Below are positions 36,628-49,029 of a stretch of DNA of 64,000 nucleotides, one piece after another. Under the pieces are notes generated by a model, which worked only from the letters and a program-made list of their open reading frames with translations, made no database searches and had not been told where the DNA came from. How positions within the stretch are numbered: the stretch's first letter is position 1; each line of letters starts with the position of its first letter. The position numbers and the translations under genes were made by a program. Source of the DNA: Cyanophora paradoxa (lineage: Eukaryota; Glaucocystophyceae; Cyanophorales; Cyanophoraceae); assembly GCA_004431415.1 (NCBI GenBank), contig QPMI01000044.1:310001-374000 (forward strand), in the 5' to 3' direction.

Positions 36628-37461
36628 CCCCATACTATCACCTTGATTAAAAGAATAGCTTCCGGATCCATCATCATATATAAATATATAATATCTTTCG
36701 CGGACATTTAACTAAATTCACATTTCGCTTCTGGTAGAAAATCCGAGCCTCGACCTACTAGGCTACCTAATTTTGCTGGAAGTAAAGTAATCGATAGCAT
36801 AGAATGCACACTGAATTATATAAGCTTGCACTGAATATTGCATCGAAAAAGCACCGAATTTTTGTGTCCAGAGAGGCCCCGCCCGGGCCCGTCGAGCCGC
36901 GCCGCCGCCCACCGCGCCTCCGCCCCGCCCGGCGAGCCGCGCCGCCGCCCGCCGCGCCTCCGCCCCGCCCGTCCGACGGTCGAGCTCGCGCCGCCGCCCG
37001 CCGCGCCTCCGCCCCGCCCGTCGAGCTCGAGCCGCGCCGCCGCGCGCCGCGCCTCCGCCCCGCCTGGCGACCCGCCGGCCGCGCGCGCCGCCGCCCGCCG
37101 CGCCGCGCCGCCGCCCGCCCCGCGCGGCTCCCGAGTCCGCCCCGCCCGCCGCGTATGCGCGCGCGCGTCCTAGGCCTGGTCATGATCGCATGCAAGCTGC
37201 CGGCCATGGCCACCGCGCGCGCCTGCAGCTGCAGCTGCAGCTGCCTCGCTAGATATCGATCGCGATCTATAGCTAGATCTAGCGGCCGCGGCTATAGCTA
37301 TAGCTAGCGCGCTGCCGTAGCGGCAGCAGGCGCATGCTCGCCGAGGCGCCGGCGCGCGGCGCTGTACATGCGGCCGCAGCTGCAGTGCGCTTGTGGGTTC
37401 GCCAGTCAAGATCGTGCTGTACCCCGGGTAGAAAAAAGTCGCTCGCTCGCGGTTTGGGGCG
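36628..37461. repeat. Intergenic GC minisatellite between the Ser-Pro gene and gatB
   Basis: Positions about 36890-37150 are an imperfect tandem array of a GCCGCCCGCCGCGCCTCCGC type unit, with CGAGC spacers. Long open frames through it on both strands are compositional. 37160-37350 is rich in short palindromes (CTGCAGCTGCAG, AGCTATAGCTATAGCT). No gene seen. Confidence 0.6.
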
Positions 37462-39372
37462 ATGGCGTTCGTCTCGGCTCTACCGGTGTCGGCAGCGGGT
37501 GCGGCGCCGCTCCAAGTGCAGCCGGCAGCCGCGCGCGTGGCGCCATCCCAGCCGCCGCAGTCTTACCTGGCTGGCCGCCGCCGCATCCCGGCGCGCGGCT
37601 CGCTCGCGTTCTTCGCATCGCGGGTGTTCCGTTCAGGCCCCGATGCCGGCAGCGTGGCCCGCCCGCAGCCGACAAATATCTCCATAGCTAAGCCCGCGGT
37701 CCGCGTGGAGTGCAGCGCGGAGGCGAAGCCGAAGTCGAAGAAGGTTCGCTACCGCCGCGTCGCGTCCAGCAGCGCCCCCGCCTCGCTCGCCGCCCCGCCG
37801 CGCCATCGCCCGACGCGTCGCGGCGCGGCAGGGCGCCGCCGCCGCCCCCTCGGCGTCCGACAAGTACGAGGCCGTCATCGGCATCGAGGTGCACGTACAG
37901 CTGAGCACGAAGACGAAGGCGTTCTGCCGCTGCTCCACGCAGTACGGCGCGCCGACGAACCAGAACACCTGCCCCGTCTGCCTCGGCCTGCCCGGCGTCC
38001 TCCCAGTCCTCAACAAGCAGGCGCTGGAGTACGCCGTCAAGGCCGGCATGGCGAGTACCGTACCCCCGCGGCGCGGCGCGGCGCGGCGCGGCGCGGCGCG
38101 GCGTGCCCCTCGACTGAACTGCGCGGCAGGCCCTGAACTGCAAGATCGCCCCGTACAGCAAATTCGACCGCAAGCAGTACTTCTACCCCGACCTGCCCAA
38201 GAACTACCAGATCTCTCAGGCGCGCGCACGCCGTACCCCCCAATCCCCCTCCCCCCCTCCCCTCCCCCAGCGCCTGAAACCCCTCGCAGTACGACCTCCC
38301 CATTGCGGAGCACGGGCACATCGAAATCGCGGTGGGGGCCGGTACCCCTGGCCGCGAGGTGCGCCCCAAGCGCATCGGCATCACGCGGCTCCACATGGAG
38401 GAGGACGCCGGGAAGCTAACCCACGGCGACGCGGTGCGGGCGTACCCTCCTCGGGCCTCGCCCCCCCCCCCTTCGCGTACTCACGTACCCCCTTCCCCCC
38501 GTCAGGGCTCTTCCTCGTCGCTGGTGGACTACAATCGGGGGGGTACGCCCCTCGTCGAGATCGTCTCGGAGCCCGACATGCGCACCGGGGAGGAGGCCGC
38601 CGAGTACGCGCAGGTACCCTCCCTCCCCTCGCCCCCCCCACCCCGTACCCCCCTCCTTCCCCCCCCGCCGAGCGCCGGCCGCAGGAGCTGCGGCGGGTGA
38701 TGCGGTACCTCGGCGTCTCGGACGGGAACATGCAGGCGCGCGCGTACCCCCCGTACCCGCCCCCTCGTACCCCCCATCACCCTAACTTCGTTCGCCAGGA
38801 GGGTAGCCTGCGGTGCGACGTGAACGTTTCGGTGCGGAGGAAAGGGGCCGAGCAGTTCGGCACCAAGGTCGAGATCAAGAACATGAACAGGCGCGCGCGC
38901 GCCCGCCCCTCCCCCGCCTCTATGCCTCTCCTTAGACCTTGATATAGCTAGATACCTCTAGCTTAAGCTCGCCTAAGACTCATGAGCTGGATGATGGCTA
39001 CCCGCCCCGCACCGCCCCGCCCCGCCCCGCCCCGCCCCCGCCCTGACCTGACCTCGCGCCCCTGCGCAGCTTCAACGCCATCCAGCGGGCCATCGACTAC
39101 GAGATCCAGCGCCAGTCCGAGGCGAGCTCTAATCCAGCCTGGGGCCCCTAGCTAGCTCTCCGGCGGGCCGGCCTGACCTCACCCCCCCCCCCCCCCTCCG
39201 CCGGCAGCTGCTGGAGGCGGGCGGGGAGGTGGAGCAGGAGACGCGCCAGTGGGACGACGCCGGCCAGTGCACCCGCCTCATGCGCAAGAAGGCGAGCCCG
39301 CCCCGGCCCCGCCTTCCACACCCCCCGCCCCCGCCCCCGCGAGAGCGCGCCGATCAGAGAGAGATCAGAGAG

Positions 39373-39403
<31 letters not shown>

Positions 39404-41602
39404 CCCGCTCGCCCCGCCCTCATGCGCAAGAAGGCCAGCCAGCGAGCCCAGACCCCCTCCGGCCCCACGCCGCCTAGAGAGCGCCATTCCCCCCCCCCCC
39501 CCCGCCTCACCTACCGTTACCCCCCTCCTTCAGGGCGGGGCGGCGGACTACCGGTACTTCCCGGAGCCGGACATCCCCCCGCTGCGCGTCCCCGCCGCCC
39601 AGCTCGAGGCCTGGCGCACGCAGCTCCCCGAGCTCCCGGTGCGCGTGGCTGGAGGGCTGGGGTGGGGGCTAGGCAGGTCTAGGTGGACGGCGCCGGGACA
39701 GCGGTGCGCCCTCCGATGGCGCCGCGCGCGCGGGTGGGTGATGGAGGTTAGCGCGGGGAGCAGCCGGAACCGGCCCCGCCCCGCCCCGCCCCGCCCTGCC
39801 CCCGCGCCGCCCCGCCCCGCCGCTCAGACCTCACCTGACCTCGCGCCCCGCCCCCCGCAGGCGGACAAGCGGGCGCGCTTCGAGGGCGAGTACGGCCTCT
39901 CGGCGCAGGACGCCGCGGCCCTCTCTGACGACCGCGCCGTCCGCCCCCGCCCCTGCCTTCGCCCCGTCCAACTTCCTATAAGCCTAAGAAGCTTCTTTAA
40001 TAACTTCTGGCTTCTTAGCTTCTTTGGCTTCTTATAAGCCCAAGCCCCGCCCCATTCCGCCCCCCCGCCCCCCCACCCCCCATCTTTCCCTCCAAGACAC
40101 CTCCTCATAAGCCTAAGACCGCGCCGTCCGCCCCCGCCCCTGCCTCGCCCCCGCCCCCGCCCCGCCCCGCTTCTCATAAGCCTAAGAAGCTTCTTTGTTA
40201 GCTCCTGGCTTCTTCTTAGCTTCTTTGGCTTCTTACAAGCCCAAGCCCCGCCCCCGCCCGCTTCCTCTTCTTCTTCTTAGCTCTAGCTTGGCTTTCAACT
40301 TCGCTTTCTAGCTTCGTAGCTCCTTTGGCCTCTTGGAGCTCTATGCGCGCTTTCTCTGCCTCCCAGCCCTTCCTCGCACTGACCGGGCCGCGCCGCGCGC
40401 GCAGGTGTGCGAGTACTACGAGGCGGTCGTCGCGGCCGGCGCGCCCCCGAAGCAGGCCCGCCCCCGCCCCCGCCCCCGCCCCTTTGCAATAAGTTGATCC
40501 GGCCTGAACGGCTCTGCCCATCATACTTCAGGCCGCAAACTGGGTGGCAAATGACCTGATGGCCTTCCTCAACGCCAACAAGCTCGCCATCGGCGCCCAC
40601 GGTGCGCACCTCCCCGCCCCGCCCGCAGCCTCCTTAGCCAAAGCTTTAGAGCGACCCCCTCCGCCTCCTCTTTCTCCTTCTCCGCCCGCGGGCCCGCGGG
40701 CCCTCTGAAGCAGCTAGAGCCAAAGAACCGCTTCCCGCCCCTCCCGCCCCCGCCCCCCGCCCCCCGCCCCCTTTCTGCGCCCCCGCCCGCCCGACCGACA
40801 GCGCTTCTAACGACGCTTCTACCCCCGGCAGTGCTGGCGCCCTCGGAGCTGGCCGAGCTCATCTCCCTCATCGAGGCGGGAACCATCAGGTCCGCCCCGC
40901 CGGGAGGGAGGGAGGGGGTGGGGGGGGAGGGGGGGGGGGGGGGGGGAGCAGGAGCGCGGGTAGGGAGTAAGCGCTCCTGGGAGGGCAGTGGAGGCCGCAG
41001 GGGGCGGTCCGCCATCGCCGGGGGGAGCGGGCGCGGGCCCCGCCGCCGACGCCGACGCCGCTGACGCGCCCGTGTACCCCAGCGGGAAGATCGCGAAGGA
41101 AGTCCTCTCCGAAGTCCTCACCGCCGGTGCGGAGCCGCGCCCCGTGCTAAAAATAGCCCGGGGTCGGTCGCCTGTACCACGGTTCCTTACGCGGGCCGGG
41201 GCGGGGGGTGCAGGCCTCAAGGGGGGGAAGGTCCCCAGCGTCAAGGAGGTCGCGGGCGGCAAGGGTACGCAGATCTCGGACGAGGCCGAGCTCGGCAGGA
41301 TCATCGACGCGGTACCCCCTCCCCCGCCTTTCTCCCCCCCCCCCCGCTCTCGATTTTGAGGTACCCCCTCGCCCCATCAGATTCTGGAGGCCAACCCGAA
41401 GGAGGTAGAGTCGTACAAGGGGGGCAACAAGAAGCTGCAGGGCTTCTTCGTCGGGCAGGTGCTAAGCTCTAGATCTTTTGAGAAGTGAGAATAATTTCCC
41501 CCGCCGGGATTCGAACCGGGGTCGCAGATCATGAAGGAGACGGGCGGCCGGGCGGACCCGAAGGTCGCGAACAAGGTCCTAGGGGCCAAGCTCAGCGCCT
41601 GA
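37462..41602 (+). CDS. gatB: Glutamyl-tRNA(Gln) amidotransferase subunit B, organellar (spliced)
   Basis: Full-length GatB across about fifteen exons. The first exon (37462-37743) is an Ala/Ser/Arg-rich transit peptide of plastid type. The core begins [20 protein letters not shown], with zinc-type cysteines ([19 protein letters not shown]), then KYDLP-type amidation-site sequence, [52 protein letters not shown], and the C-terminal helical/Yqey-like tail ending [12 protein letters not shown], stop at 41600. With GatA and GatC it converts Glu-tRNA(Gln) to Gln-tRNA(Gln) in plastids and mitochondria. At least five introns begin with GC instead of GT (38220, 38736, 38891, 39122, 39292). Introns at 39960-40330 contain a tandemly duplicated segment. 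Confidence 0.92.
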
Positions 41603-41670
41603 GTTCTCTCTTGAGCGAGTGCTTGTGGAATGATATGTTATTCGACCCGATCGGATTCGAAGCCAAGCCT

Positions 41671-43063
41671 CTAGCGGCCGGGGGGGTCGTCTGGGGGGAG
41701 GAGCGCCCGCGCGACCCGCTGCAGTACCCCCGCCGCCGGCTCTCGCACAAGGATCTGGGGTTATGGCGCCCATCAAAACCGGGCACGGGTACGCCAGATT
41801 CGAACGCATGCAAGGGGGGGTACGCGCCTGCGCCTCGCCGTCGAGGTGCGTCGCCTCCGCGTTCACGATCGCTAGCGTCGCGCCGGCCTGCGGCGCGGGG
41901 GTACCGGTCGATGCGACGCCTCCGTCGCTCGGAGGGGTACGCTGGCACCTCCGCGGCCATCTGCGGGGTACATTGAGCTTGGGAAAGGCGGGTCAAGATC
42001 AGGGGGTACGTGCGCGCCTCGGGGATCGTGTTCGCGGGGCCGACCGCGAGGGACGAGCCTGAGGGGGGTACGGCCGTCAGAGAGAGGGAACGCGCGGTGG
42101 GAGGGTACGCGCGCGCCCACGACGACGCAGAGGTCCCCCGCCCGGCAGGCGCGGACGGATTCCTCGGCGGCCCGCCACTGGTCCTGGGGTAGACCTTCGC
42201 CGAAGAGGACGACGTTCGGGCGGAGGGTACCCGCGCAGCCATCCCGCTTGCACCTGCATGCGGCGACGCGGATCAAATTCGGCATGGCAGGCGGATCGAA
42301 TTCGCCTTCGGAGCGCGCACTTGATCTCGTCGCCTGCGCGAAAGAGCCCCTGGCGGTACTCGTCCTCGCTCCACTCGCGGGCCGGGAGCATCTCGCGCGA
42401 GTCGACCTCCGCCCGGCAGCGGAGGCAGCGGACGGTGCGCAGCGTCCCGTGGAGCTCAACGCACTGCGGGCGGACGGGCGGGAGTTTGAACCTCAGAGCG
42501 CGTAGAGGACAGGCGGCGGCGGAGCGGCGACGCGCGTTGCTCGTGCCGGCGCGCTGGTGGAGGCCGTCTGCGGAGCCGGGGGCGTCAGCTGCGGCCGGGG
42601 CATGCGCATGAAGCTCGAGAGAGCACACCGACGTTCTGCGTGACTACCTGCGTGAGGCGCCCCGCGCGTTCGAGGTCAGCCAGCGCTCGGTGGCCCGCGT
42701 TGGGCTCCACGCTCCAGAGCTTCTTGATTCTCCACGCATAAAAGTAGTAGAACTCGTTCGGTTGGCGTCGCATCGTTTCCAGCGTTGCCAAGCTCTCGGG
42801 CCGCTGCCGCCACAACTGGAAACGCGGTCAGGTCATGCGGCGGCGCGCCCGGCCAGCTCGTTACTCACCCCCGTCGCAGACCGGAAGTCTGGCAGCCCGC
42901 TTTCCTGCGCACGCGTGCATGGGAGCTCGAGCGTCGTTCGGCGAGCACGACCGCACGGAACCGCACGAAGCACCGTAGACATGCCAGCGCCAGTAAAGAC
43001 GAGGACCCTGCGCGCCGCCCGCCAGGCTGCGACGAGCGCTTCGACTTCCGGAGACATGGCCAT
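41671..43063 (-). CDS. Sirtuin (NAD-dependent protein deacylase; spliced)
   Basis: A start at 43063 gives MAMSPEVEALVAAW; three codons upstream variation is possible. Motifs in order across exons: VLVFTGAGMST joined by splicing to ESGLPDFRS, EFYYFYAWR, PNAGHRALADLE, TQNVDGLHQRAGT, LHGTLRTVRC with the catalytic His, a zinc ribbon (CLRC ... CKRDGC), RPNVVLFGEGLP, LCVVVG then SSLAVGPANTIPE, LAIVNAEATHLD, and a terminal helix REPAAGVLQRVARALLP with TAG at 41671. Sirtuins remove acyl groups from lysine using NAD. The gene is tail-to-tail with gatB, 68 bp apart. Several introns start GC and include GTACCCC runs. No targeting signal is clear. Confidence 0.85.
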
Positions 43064-43750
43064 GGGGCGCTCGCGCTGCCGGCGCCAGGCCGCGGCCGAG
43101 CTCGGAGTCGACAAGCTAGTACTAGTACTCCGAGGCTCGAGTCGGCGGGATCAAATTCCCTTCGGTCCGGCCGGATTCGATCCTGTTCTGAAGTTCATCG
43201 GCAGCTGCATGCAGGGCCCCTTGAGCAGCTGCAGCAGCTGCAGCCCCACACATGCATGCGCAGCGGGCAGGCGGTGCCCCAGTGCCACATTGCAATTGAT
43301 TCGAATTCATAAACCGTCGTATCAGACGGCGCGCGCTACTGCAGGACGACATACCGATAAACTTGAAGCGAGATCCGAATCATCGAATACTAAAACAGGG
43401 CCTCAAGAAGCGAAGAATACAAAGAACGCATATAATCTTCTATGGAAGCGCGTCCGTCGTAAGAGCGCGGGGAGCCATACGGGAGCCCCACTCCTGCCGA
43501 GGACAAAGAATACAGCTGCTGATGAGGAAGAATGGCGATAGATAGAATACGGAGGACCTAACCATACAGACTGCTCTCAAGAATGATTCTGAACGTATGA
43601 ATGCCGAGGGCGCCGCGGCGCGCCCCCCGGGAACGCAGCTCGCTTCTACACGTACAGCCCGCGCGGGCCGGAGAGGAGGAAGAAACGAGCGAACGGATAC
43701 GAGGCAGCAACTGCTTGCCTGCCTGCGTGCGTGCGTCCCGCCTCCGTCCG
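43064..43750. other. Intergenic between sirtuin and phytochrome-like gene
   Basis: Contains CTGCAGCTGC-type palindromes near 43205-43240 and AT-richer DNA to 43600. No coding signal that I trust. Probably the promoter region of the sirtuin and the 3' end of the phytochrome-like gene. Confidence 0.5.
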
Positions 43751-45897
43751 TTACGGCGCGGGGCGGGCCGAGGCAGCGGCGAGGGCCGTGCCGATCGACG
43801 AGGCGAAGGAGCGGGCGGCGACGACGTCCTCGTCCCGGAACGCCTCGCAGCGGTCGCCGATGGCCTCCTTCCAGAGCGCGAAGCTGTTGCGGGGGCCCAG
43901 CTTGCCGCCCTCCCCCTCCGTGTAGAGGTCGGCCTTGTTGCCGGCCCAGCTGACCTCCTGCTCGACGGGGCGCCGGAACCAGAAGCCGAAGCCGCCGTTG
44001 GGGAGCGGCAGCGCCACGAAGCCGCCCTTCCACTCCAGGGCTGGCTGTTCGGCCTTGCAGTCGTCCTGCACGTTCTCCGAGGTCCAGACGTCCGCCGCGC
44101 CGCTCGAGGTCGCGTTGCGGCGGATCGTCGTGCGGCCCGACTGGACGATGCCGATGAGCCGCTCGATCTCGGCCTGCGCGGGCGTCTCGCCCGTCTTGAC
44201 GACGACCTTGCGCTTCGTGTCGAACAGGGCCGCGCCGCAGCACTTGGGGACGATGGCCGCCGCGTCGGCGTGCAGGGCGCCGCCGGCCGCCGGCGCGAAC
44301 GAGTCGACGTAGTTCGCCACCTCGCCGGCCGGGAGCTTGGCAAGCAGCTCCGAGGGCACGAGCATGGCCCGCTCGTGGGCGCCGCGGGCGCGGTCCTTTA
44401 GGACGGCCTCCAGGCAGCGCGAGAAGAGCTGGGAGAGCGGCACGATGGAGGAGCGCGCGCGGTACGAGACGTAGGTCGGGCTCTGCGTGTGCAGCGTGAT
44501 GAGGCCCCAGAGCTTGCTGTTGACGATGACCGAGTAGACGAGCTGCGAGCGCGAGCGGATGTTGACGTGGTACGTCCGGCAGCACGCGGTCGGCGCCCTG
44601 CGATGCGGAGCGGCGCGCGCGAGTGAGCCGCGCTGGGCGGGCGGGCGGCGGCGCGGCGCGGGGGTACGGCGGGGCCTTCGTTCGCACCGGGAGTTGCAGT
44701 AGTACATGTCGAGGGGGCGGGTCGTCGAGGGGTTCACGAGCGGGTGCAGGTTCACGCCGTCTGCGGGCGGGCGGGTCGTGGGCGGGCGGGCGGGCGGGCG
44801 GGCGAGGCGAGGCGGGCGGGCGGGGCGGGGCCGCTGACCGTCCTGTGCGTCGTGCATCATACGGGCGCGAGTGGAGTAGAACATGGCGCGCGAGAACATC
44901 GGCACGTCGCTCGCTGCGCGCGCTCCCTCAGCCGCGGGGCGGGGCGGGGCCTTCGCTCGCGCGCACCGGGGAAGCGCAGGCCCTTGAAGGGCGGGAGCGT
45001 CTTGTCGAGCAGAGTCTCGCCCATGACCTCGCCGTGGCCCTCCTTGGAGAAGCTGTACGAGCTGCGCGCCGGCGCTCGACGGCCGGGCGGGGCGGAGCGG
45101 GGCGGGGCGGCGGCTCCGGCGCACCAGACGCGCTCGAAGCCGGTGATCGAGGCGAGGACCTCAGTGATGATCTGGCACAGGTTGCGCTCGTCAAACTCCG
45201 CCTGGAGGCGCTCTGCGGGGCGCGATCAAATTTGGCGCGCGAGTCGGGGCGGGCGCGGGATCGTCGGGCCGCACCCTTGGCCTTAATGATCTCGGCCTGG
45301 GAGAACGACTCGATGGCCTTGGAGCCGTTCGGGAGCTGCGTCTGGCCCTTCTCGAGGTTCGGCTCGAGCTCGATGACGACTGCGGCTGGGGCGTCAGCGG
45401 CGGGGCGCCCGTCAACGACTCGGTTTCCTCTGATGCGCACCCGTGCCTCCCTCGTCGTTCTCGGAGCCCGGCGGGCGGTGGATCACGGCGGACCACGAGC
45501 TGCCATCGACGACCTTCAGGATCATGGGCATGGCGGCCTGGAGCTCCTCCATCGATGAGCATTTGCGCAAGACGCTGCGAACGGCCTCCACGGAGTCCTC
45601 CATGAGCAGCGAGTCGAGCGAGTTCCCGGCGATCGTGTCTGGCTTGTACCCGATCAGGCTCTGCGTGCCGCGGTCAGCCGAGCAGCGGTGCGCGAACGAT
45701 TCATAGCGATTGCTGCTCCAGTTGGCCGCCGGCGTTCCGGGCCCGCCACCCGCGGCTATAAACGGCGCGCCGAGCAAAGCACGAACCTCTGTGTTCTCCG
45801 AGATCTGCTGGACAACGAGGTCCCTTTCGCGCAGAACAGCCAGAATGCAATAAGCTTGCACGCGCCTGCCACCCGGCGAAGCGGCGGCAAGGCCCAC
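43751..45897 (-). CDS. Phytochrome-like photosensory protein, PAS-GAF-PHY (spliced)
   Basis: Start at 45897 gives a PAS domain (RVQAYCILAVLRERDLVVQQ, ISENTEVRALLG; then SLIGYKPDTIAGNSLDSLL and SSWSAVIHRPPG). GAF exons follow: ITGFERVW, LPPFKGLRFPRADVPMFSRA, NPSTTRPLDMYYCNS, and YHVNIRSRSQLVYSVIVNSK with LWGLITLH, matching the bilin-lyase region; the His in YHVNI is at the expected chromophore-contact position. PHY domain: GFGFWFRRPVEQEVSWAGNK, then GPRNSFALWKE. The frame ends TAA at 43751 shortly after PHY, with no histidine kinase visible. Phytochromes are red/far-red light sensors. Whether a further 3' exon adds an output domain is not clear; a few exon joins contain GC donors. Confidence 0.75.
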
Positions 45898-48800
45898 GAG
45901 TTAGCACGCGCGGAAGGTCAGAAAGCGGCGGAAGGCAGCGGGACTCACTGCTCGCGCATGATGGCCGTCTCAAAATTGATAGCGAAGATTGATACAAGAA
46001 GCGAAGATTGATACAAGACTATCATGAATCAAAGGGGGCCATGCAGGAACCGGCGGGCGAGGTGGATCTGGCGGGACAGCCAGAGGGGAAGCCGAAGGTA
46101 CAGGAGAGGAAAGCCGCAGGCGCCGAGACACATGGACAGGGGACGGATCGGCATCGGGAGGCAAGGTTGAATTCGACGGAGACCGGGGGCGGCGGATTCG
46201 TGAAACGGAAGGTATCAGAGAAGGACTAGGGGGGGGCAGGGAAGTACGGAGCCGCTGAGCAGGTGGCGACGGTGAGGGTGCAGGGGAGCGAATCCGTCGC
46301 AAAGTCGGAACAGGCTGACGGGGCTCGGCATATGTAGCCGCAGCTGCAGGAGCTGGAGCAAGCACTGGGGGTGCCGGATCCGGAGACTGGAGGCGGGGGC
46401 GCTGGGCAGGAGGCACAGGATCTGGAGGATTCTCTGAACTAGAGGGGGTTCGAGGTCGGCGAACGCCACGGGCGTTAGCAGGATGTTATATGATCACGAC
46501 TCGGACGTTAATTATAATATAACGTTAACGTTGTCCTTAATATCACTACCTACGGGGGGTTCGCCCCACCGTAGTCTCTTTAGCTATAGTCTGCTACGTA
46601 TAGTCGTCGTATACTAGTAAACGTTGCATGAGCAGCATGCGCATGCTCAGGCCTGGCAGTCCTAGTCTTAGTAGTCTATCGCGATATATTATAATTAACC
46701 GTCTGAACTCGACTCGGCGAGCTCGAGCCTGCACGTGCGCCGGCCTGGGGCGGCGGGCCGGCCGGGCCGCCAGCGGGGTCGGGGGCCGGGCACTACGCCA
46801 CTACCTACACGGCACCGTAGCTAGCTGCACCGGCTAGCTGCACGGGCCGGGTGGGGGCGCTGGGAAGGTCGCCGGCGCCGGCGCCAGACCCGCCTGGAGG
46901 GCCCCTGCAGCTGAGCCGAGCGGTGCGGCAGAGCTCTCCGGATCCAGGCCCAGGCAGGGCCGGATAGGCCCATCGAAATCGATCGCGAGGAGGGAGCTCG
47001 AGCGAGGCGCGCACCGTGCACCCGGGGCCGAGCTCGAGGCGGCGAGGCGCTGAGCCCCGGGTGATCATGAAGGAAGGCGGGGACGGTGGAGGGCCGGGAG
47101 GCGGGGGCGGGCGGCCGCGGGCGGGCGGCCGTGGGCAGAGGCGGGGACAGGCGGGCGGGCGAACGGGTTGGCGGGCGGAGGCAGGCAGATCATGGGCCGC
47201 CAGGGCTTGATCATGAGCTAGAGTGCGGGGGAGGGCGGGCAGCGAGAAAGGGACGCTACCCCACCGGACCAGAGGGCGCGGGGCCCCCTGGCGGTGCGGC
47301 CTCTGGAAGCCTGCGGGGCTGGATCAGGCCTCGGCCCACGGGGTGAGGGGGTACAGGATGGAGCGAGACGCACCTGCAGCCGGGATGGGGCGCCGGCTCC
47401 CGGCGACGACTCGGCGAGGGGCAGACGGCCGAGGGCCGCGGGAGGAGGCGGGAGGAGGCGAGGGCCGAGGGCCGCGGGCGAGAAGAGAAAGCTAGGGGGA
47501 GGGAGGGAGAGGGGGGGGGGAGGGGGGGAGGGGGGGGGAAGGCGGCCCCAAGCTCGCATGCGCAGCTGCAGAGCCCCCGGCGGCCCTGGGGGGCGGAGAG
47601 TGCCACGCAGACAGGAGTAGGGCGAGGCGGAGGCGGAGGGGGGGAGGAAGCGGGGGGTACACGAGCTTCGTGCGCCTGACCCGCGGCATGCCGCATGCGC
47701 ACCTGGTTCGGACGGGCGCGACGAGCTCGAGGCGAGTCCGAACGCGACGGGCGCCCAATTGCAACGTACCTGGTCCACGGGCCCGGCAAGCGAGCGCGTG
47801 GCTCGTGCGAGTTCGTGAATCGAATCGTCTCGCGCTCCGCTGGCTCGGCCTGCGCAAAGTCGACGCCAGCTGACCCTCGCAGCGCAGATCAGAGCGGGGA
47901 AAATGCACGAGAGTCCGAAGCGAGCGCTCTAGATCTGCGGGCCGTGCACGCGGCGGCAGGCGTGTGCCACCGCTCGCGTGTGTGACCGCCGCGCCCTTAG
48001 CTTGGCCGCTAGCTAATTATATAAAGCGCTGCAGCCGCTGATCATGACGGAGGCAGCGGTGGAGCCGGAGGTTCTCCGCAATCGGTGGAGTGGAGCGTGC
48101 GGAGAAGCGGGCCTGCAGCTGTACATGTACAGTCTGCGGCTGTACAGTATATGCACCTTGCGCCGCGATGAGCAATCGCGCACGGCTAGGTCATGACCGG
48201 CGGCGAAGAACGGTGTACATGTCCGTCTGGGAACTTGAGAGGACGACGGCGTCTTGCAATTGCCGCCCTGGAGCGCCCCGCGGCCGCGGCTTGACTCCGC
48301 TTGAGCCTGCAGCTGGGAGGACGGCGCGGTCAGAGATCTAGAGCTACGGGCGATTGTAAGTGACAGGTTGACAGCCATGCCGCGGCCGGCGCCGAAATGA
48401 AGATCGAACGCTATCATACGTACGCGTACCCATATGCATGCATGGCGGCGGCGCGTAGCGTTCGTATCGCTCGGCGGCGAAGTCAGTCAGCTCCGAAGTA
48501 ATCGGGAAGCTGTAGAGCTGAGCCCGGGTCGACTTTTCTTCCGCTGAATGTGTGCAATGCAATGCAGTACTAGTGTGTGCTGGGCCTCGCCAACCCACAT
48601 CTCGCGCAGAAGTTCCGATCCGGTGCTTCGACTTACCTAAGTTCCGCGCCGAAGTTCCGGTGCGCGTGCGGTCAATCGATATCGTCAGACGCGCGCGCGC
48701 GTACGCAGGGCCGGGGCGCTGGCCATGGTTAGCCTAGTAGGGGCGCGCTGACTATGCCCTTCTGCGCAGCTTCCGAAGTTCGTCGACACCGGTCCGGCCG

Positions 48801-49029
48801 CAGTACACCTGCCATGGCCATGGCTACGTATACCGCCCCCGGGTGCGTGCGCGCGCGTGACCCGCCGTTGGAGGCCGCTCTTGCGATCATGAGCCATCAT
48901 GATCATTCCACAGAAACCCGCTGCCTCAAGAGGGAACGCCGGCGCTGCCAGCGGACGCACATACGCAGGCAGGAGCCGGGTCCGCCTCGAGCTCGATGAA
49001 CACAGGCGATGGGAGAGGTGCCCCCCGTG
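45898..49029. other. Long intergenic stretch, no gene recognised
   Basis: Palindrome-rich host DNA (TGATCATGA, GAGCTCGAG, TGTACATGTACA near 48120), a G-rich low-complexity block at 47500-47540 and imperfect GGGCGGGC runs at 47090-47170. Pro/Arg-rich frames such as 45970-46416 (minus) have no conserved motif. The left end probably includes the phytochrome promoter and the right end the first exons or promoter of the NACHT-WD40 gene. Confidence 0.5.

Noticed and set aside
36804-37307. Long Pro/Arg-rich frames around 36.8-37.3 kb
   Set aside because: Open in several frames because of a GC minisatellite without stop codons; no conserved sequence.
41490-41560. tRNA gene on the minus strand
   Set aside because: T-loop matches, but D-arm, anticodon stem and acceptor stem cannot be formed; the upstream part is gatB coding sequence.
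45970-46416. Pro/Ser/Arg-rich minus-strand frame
   Set aside because: Low complexity, no motif, no splice logic, palindromic surroundings.
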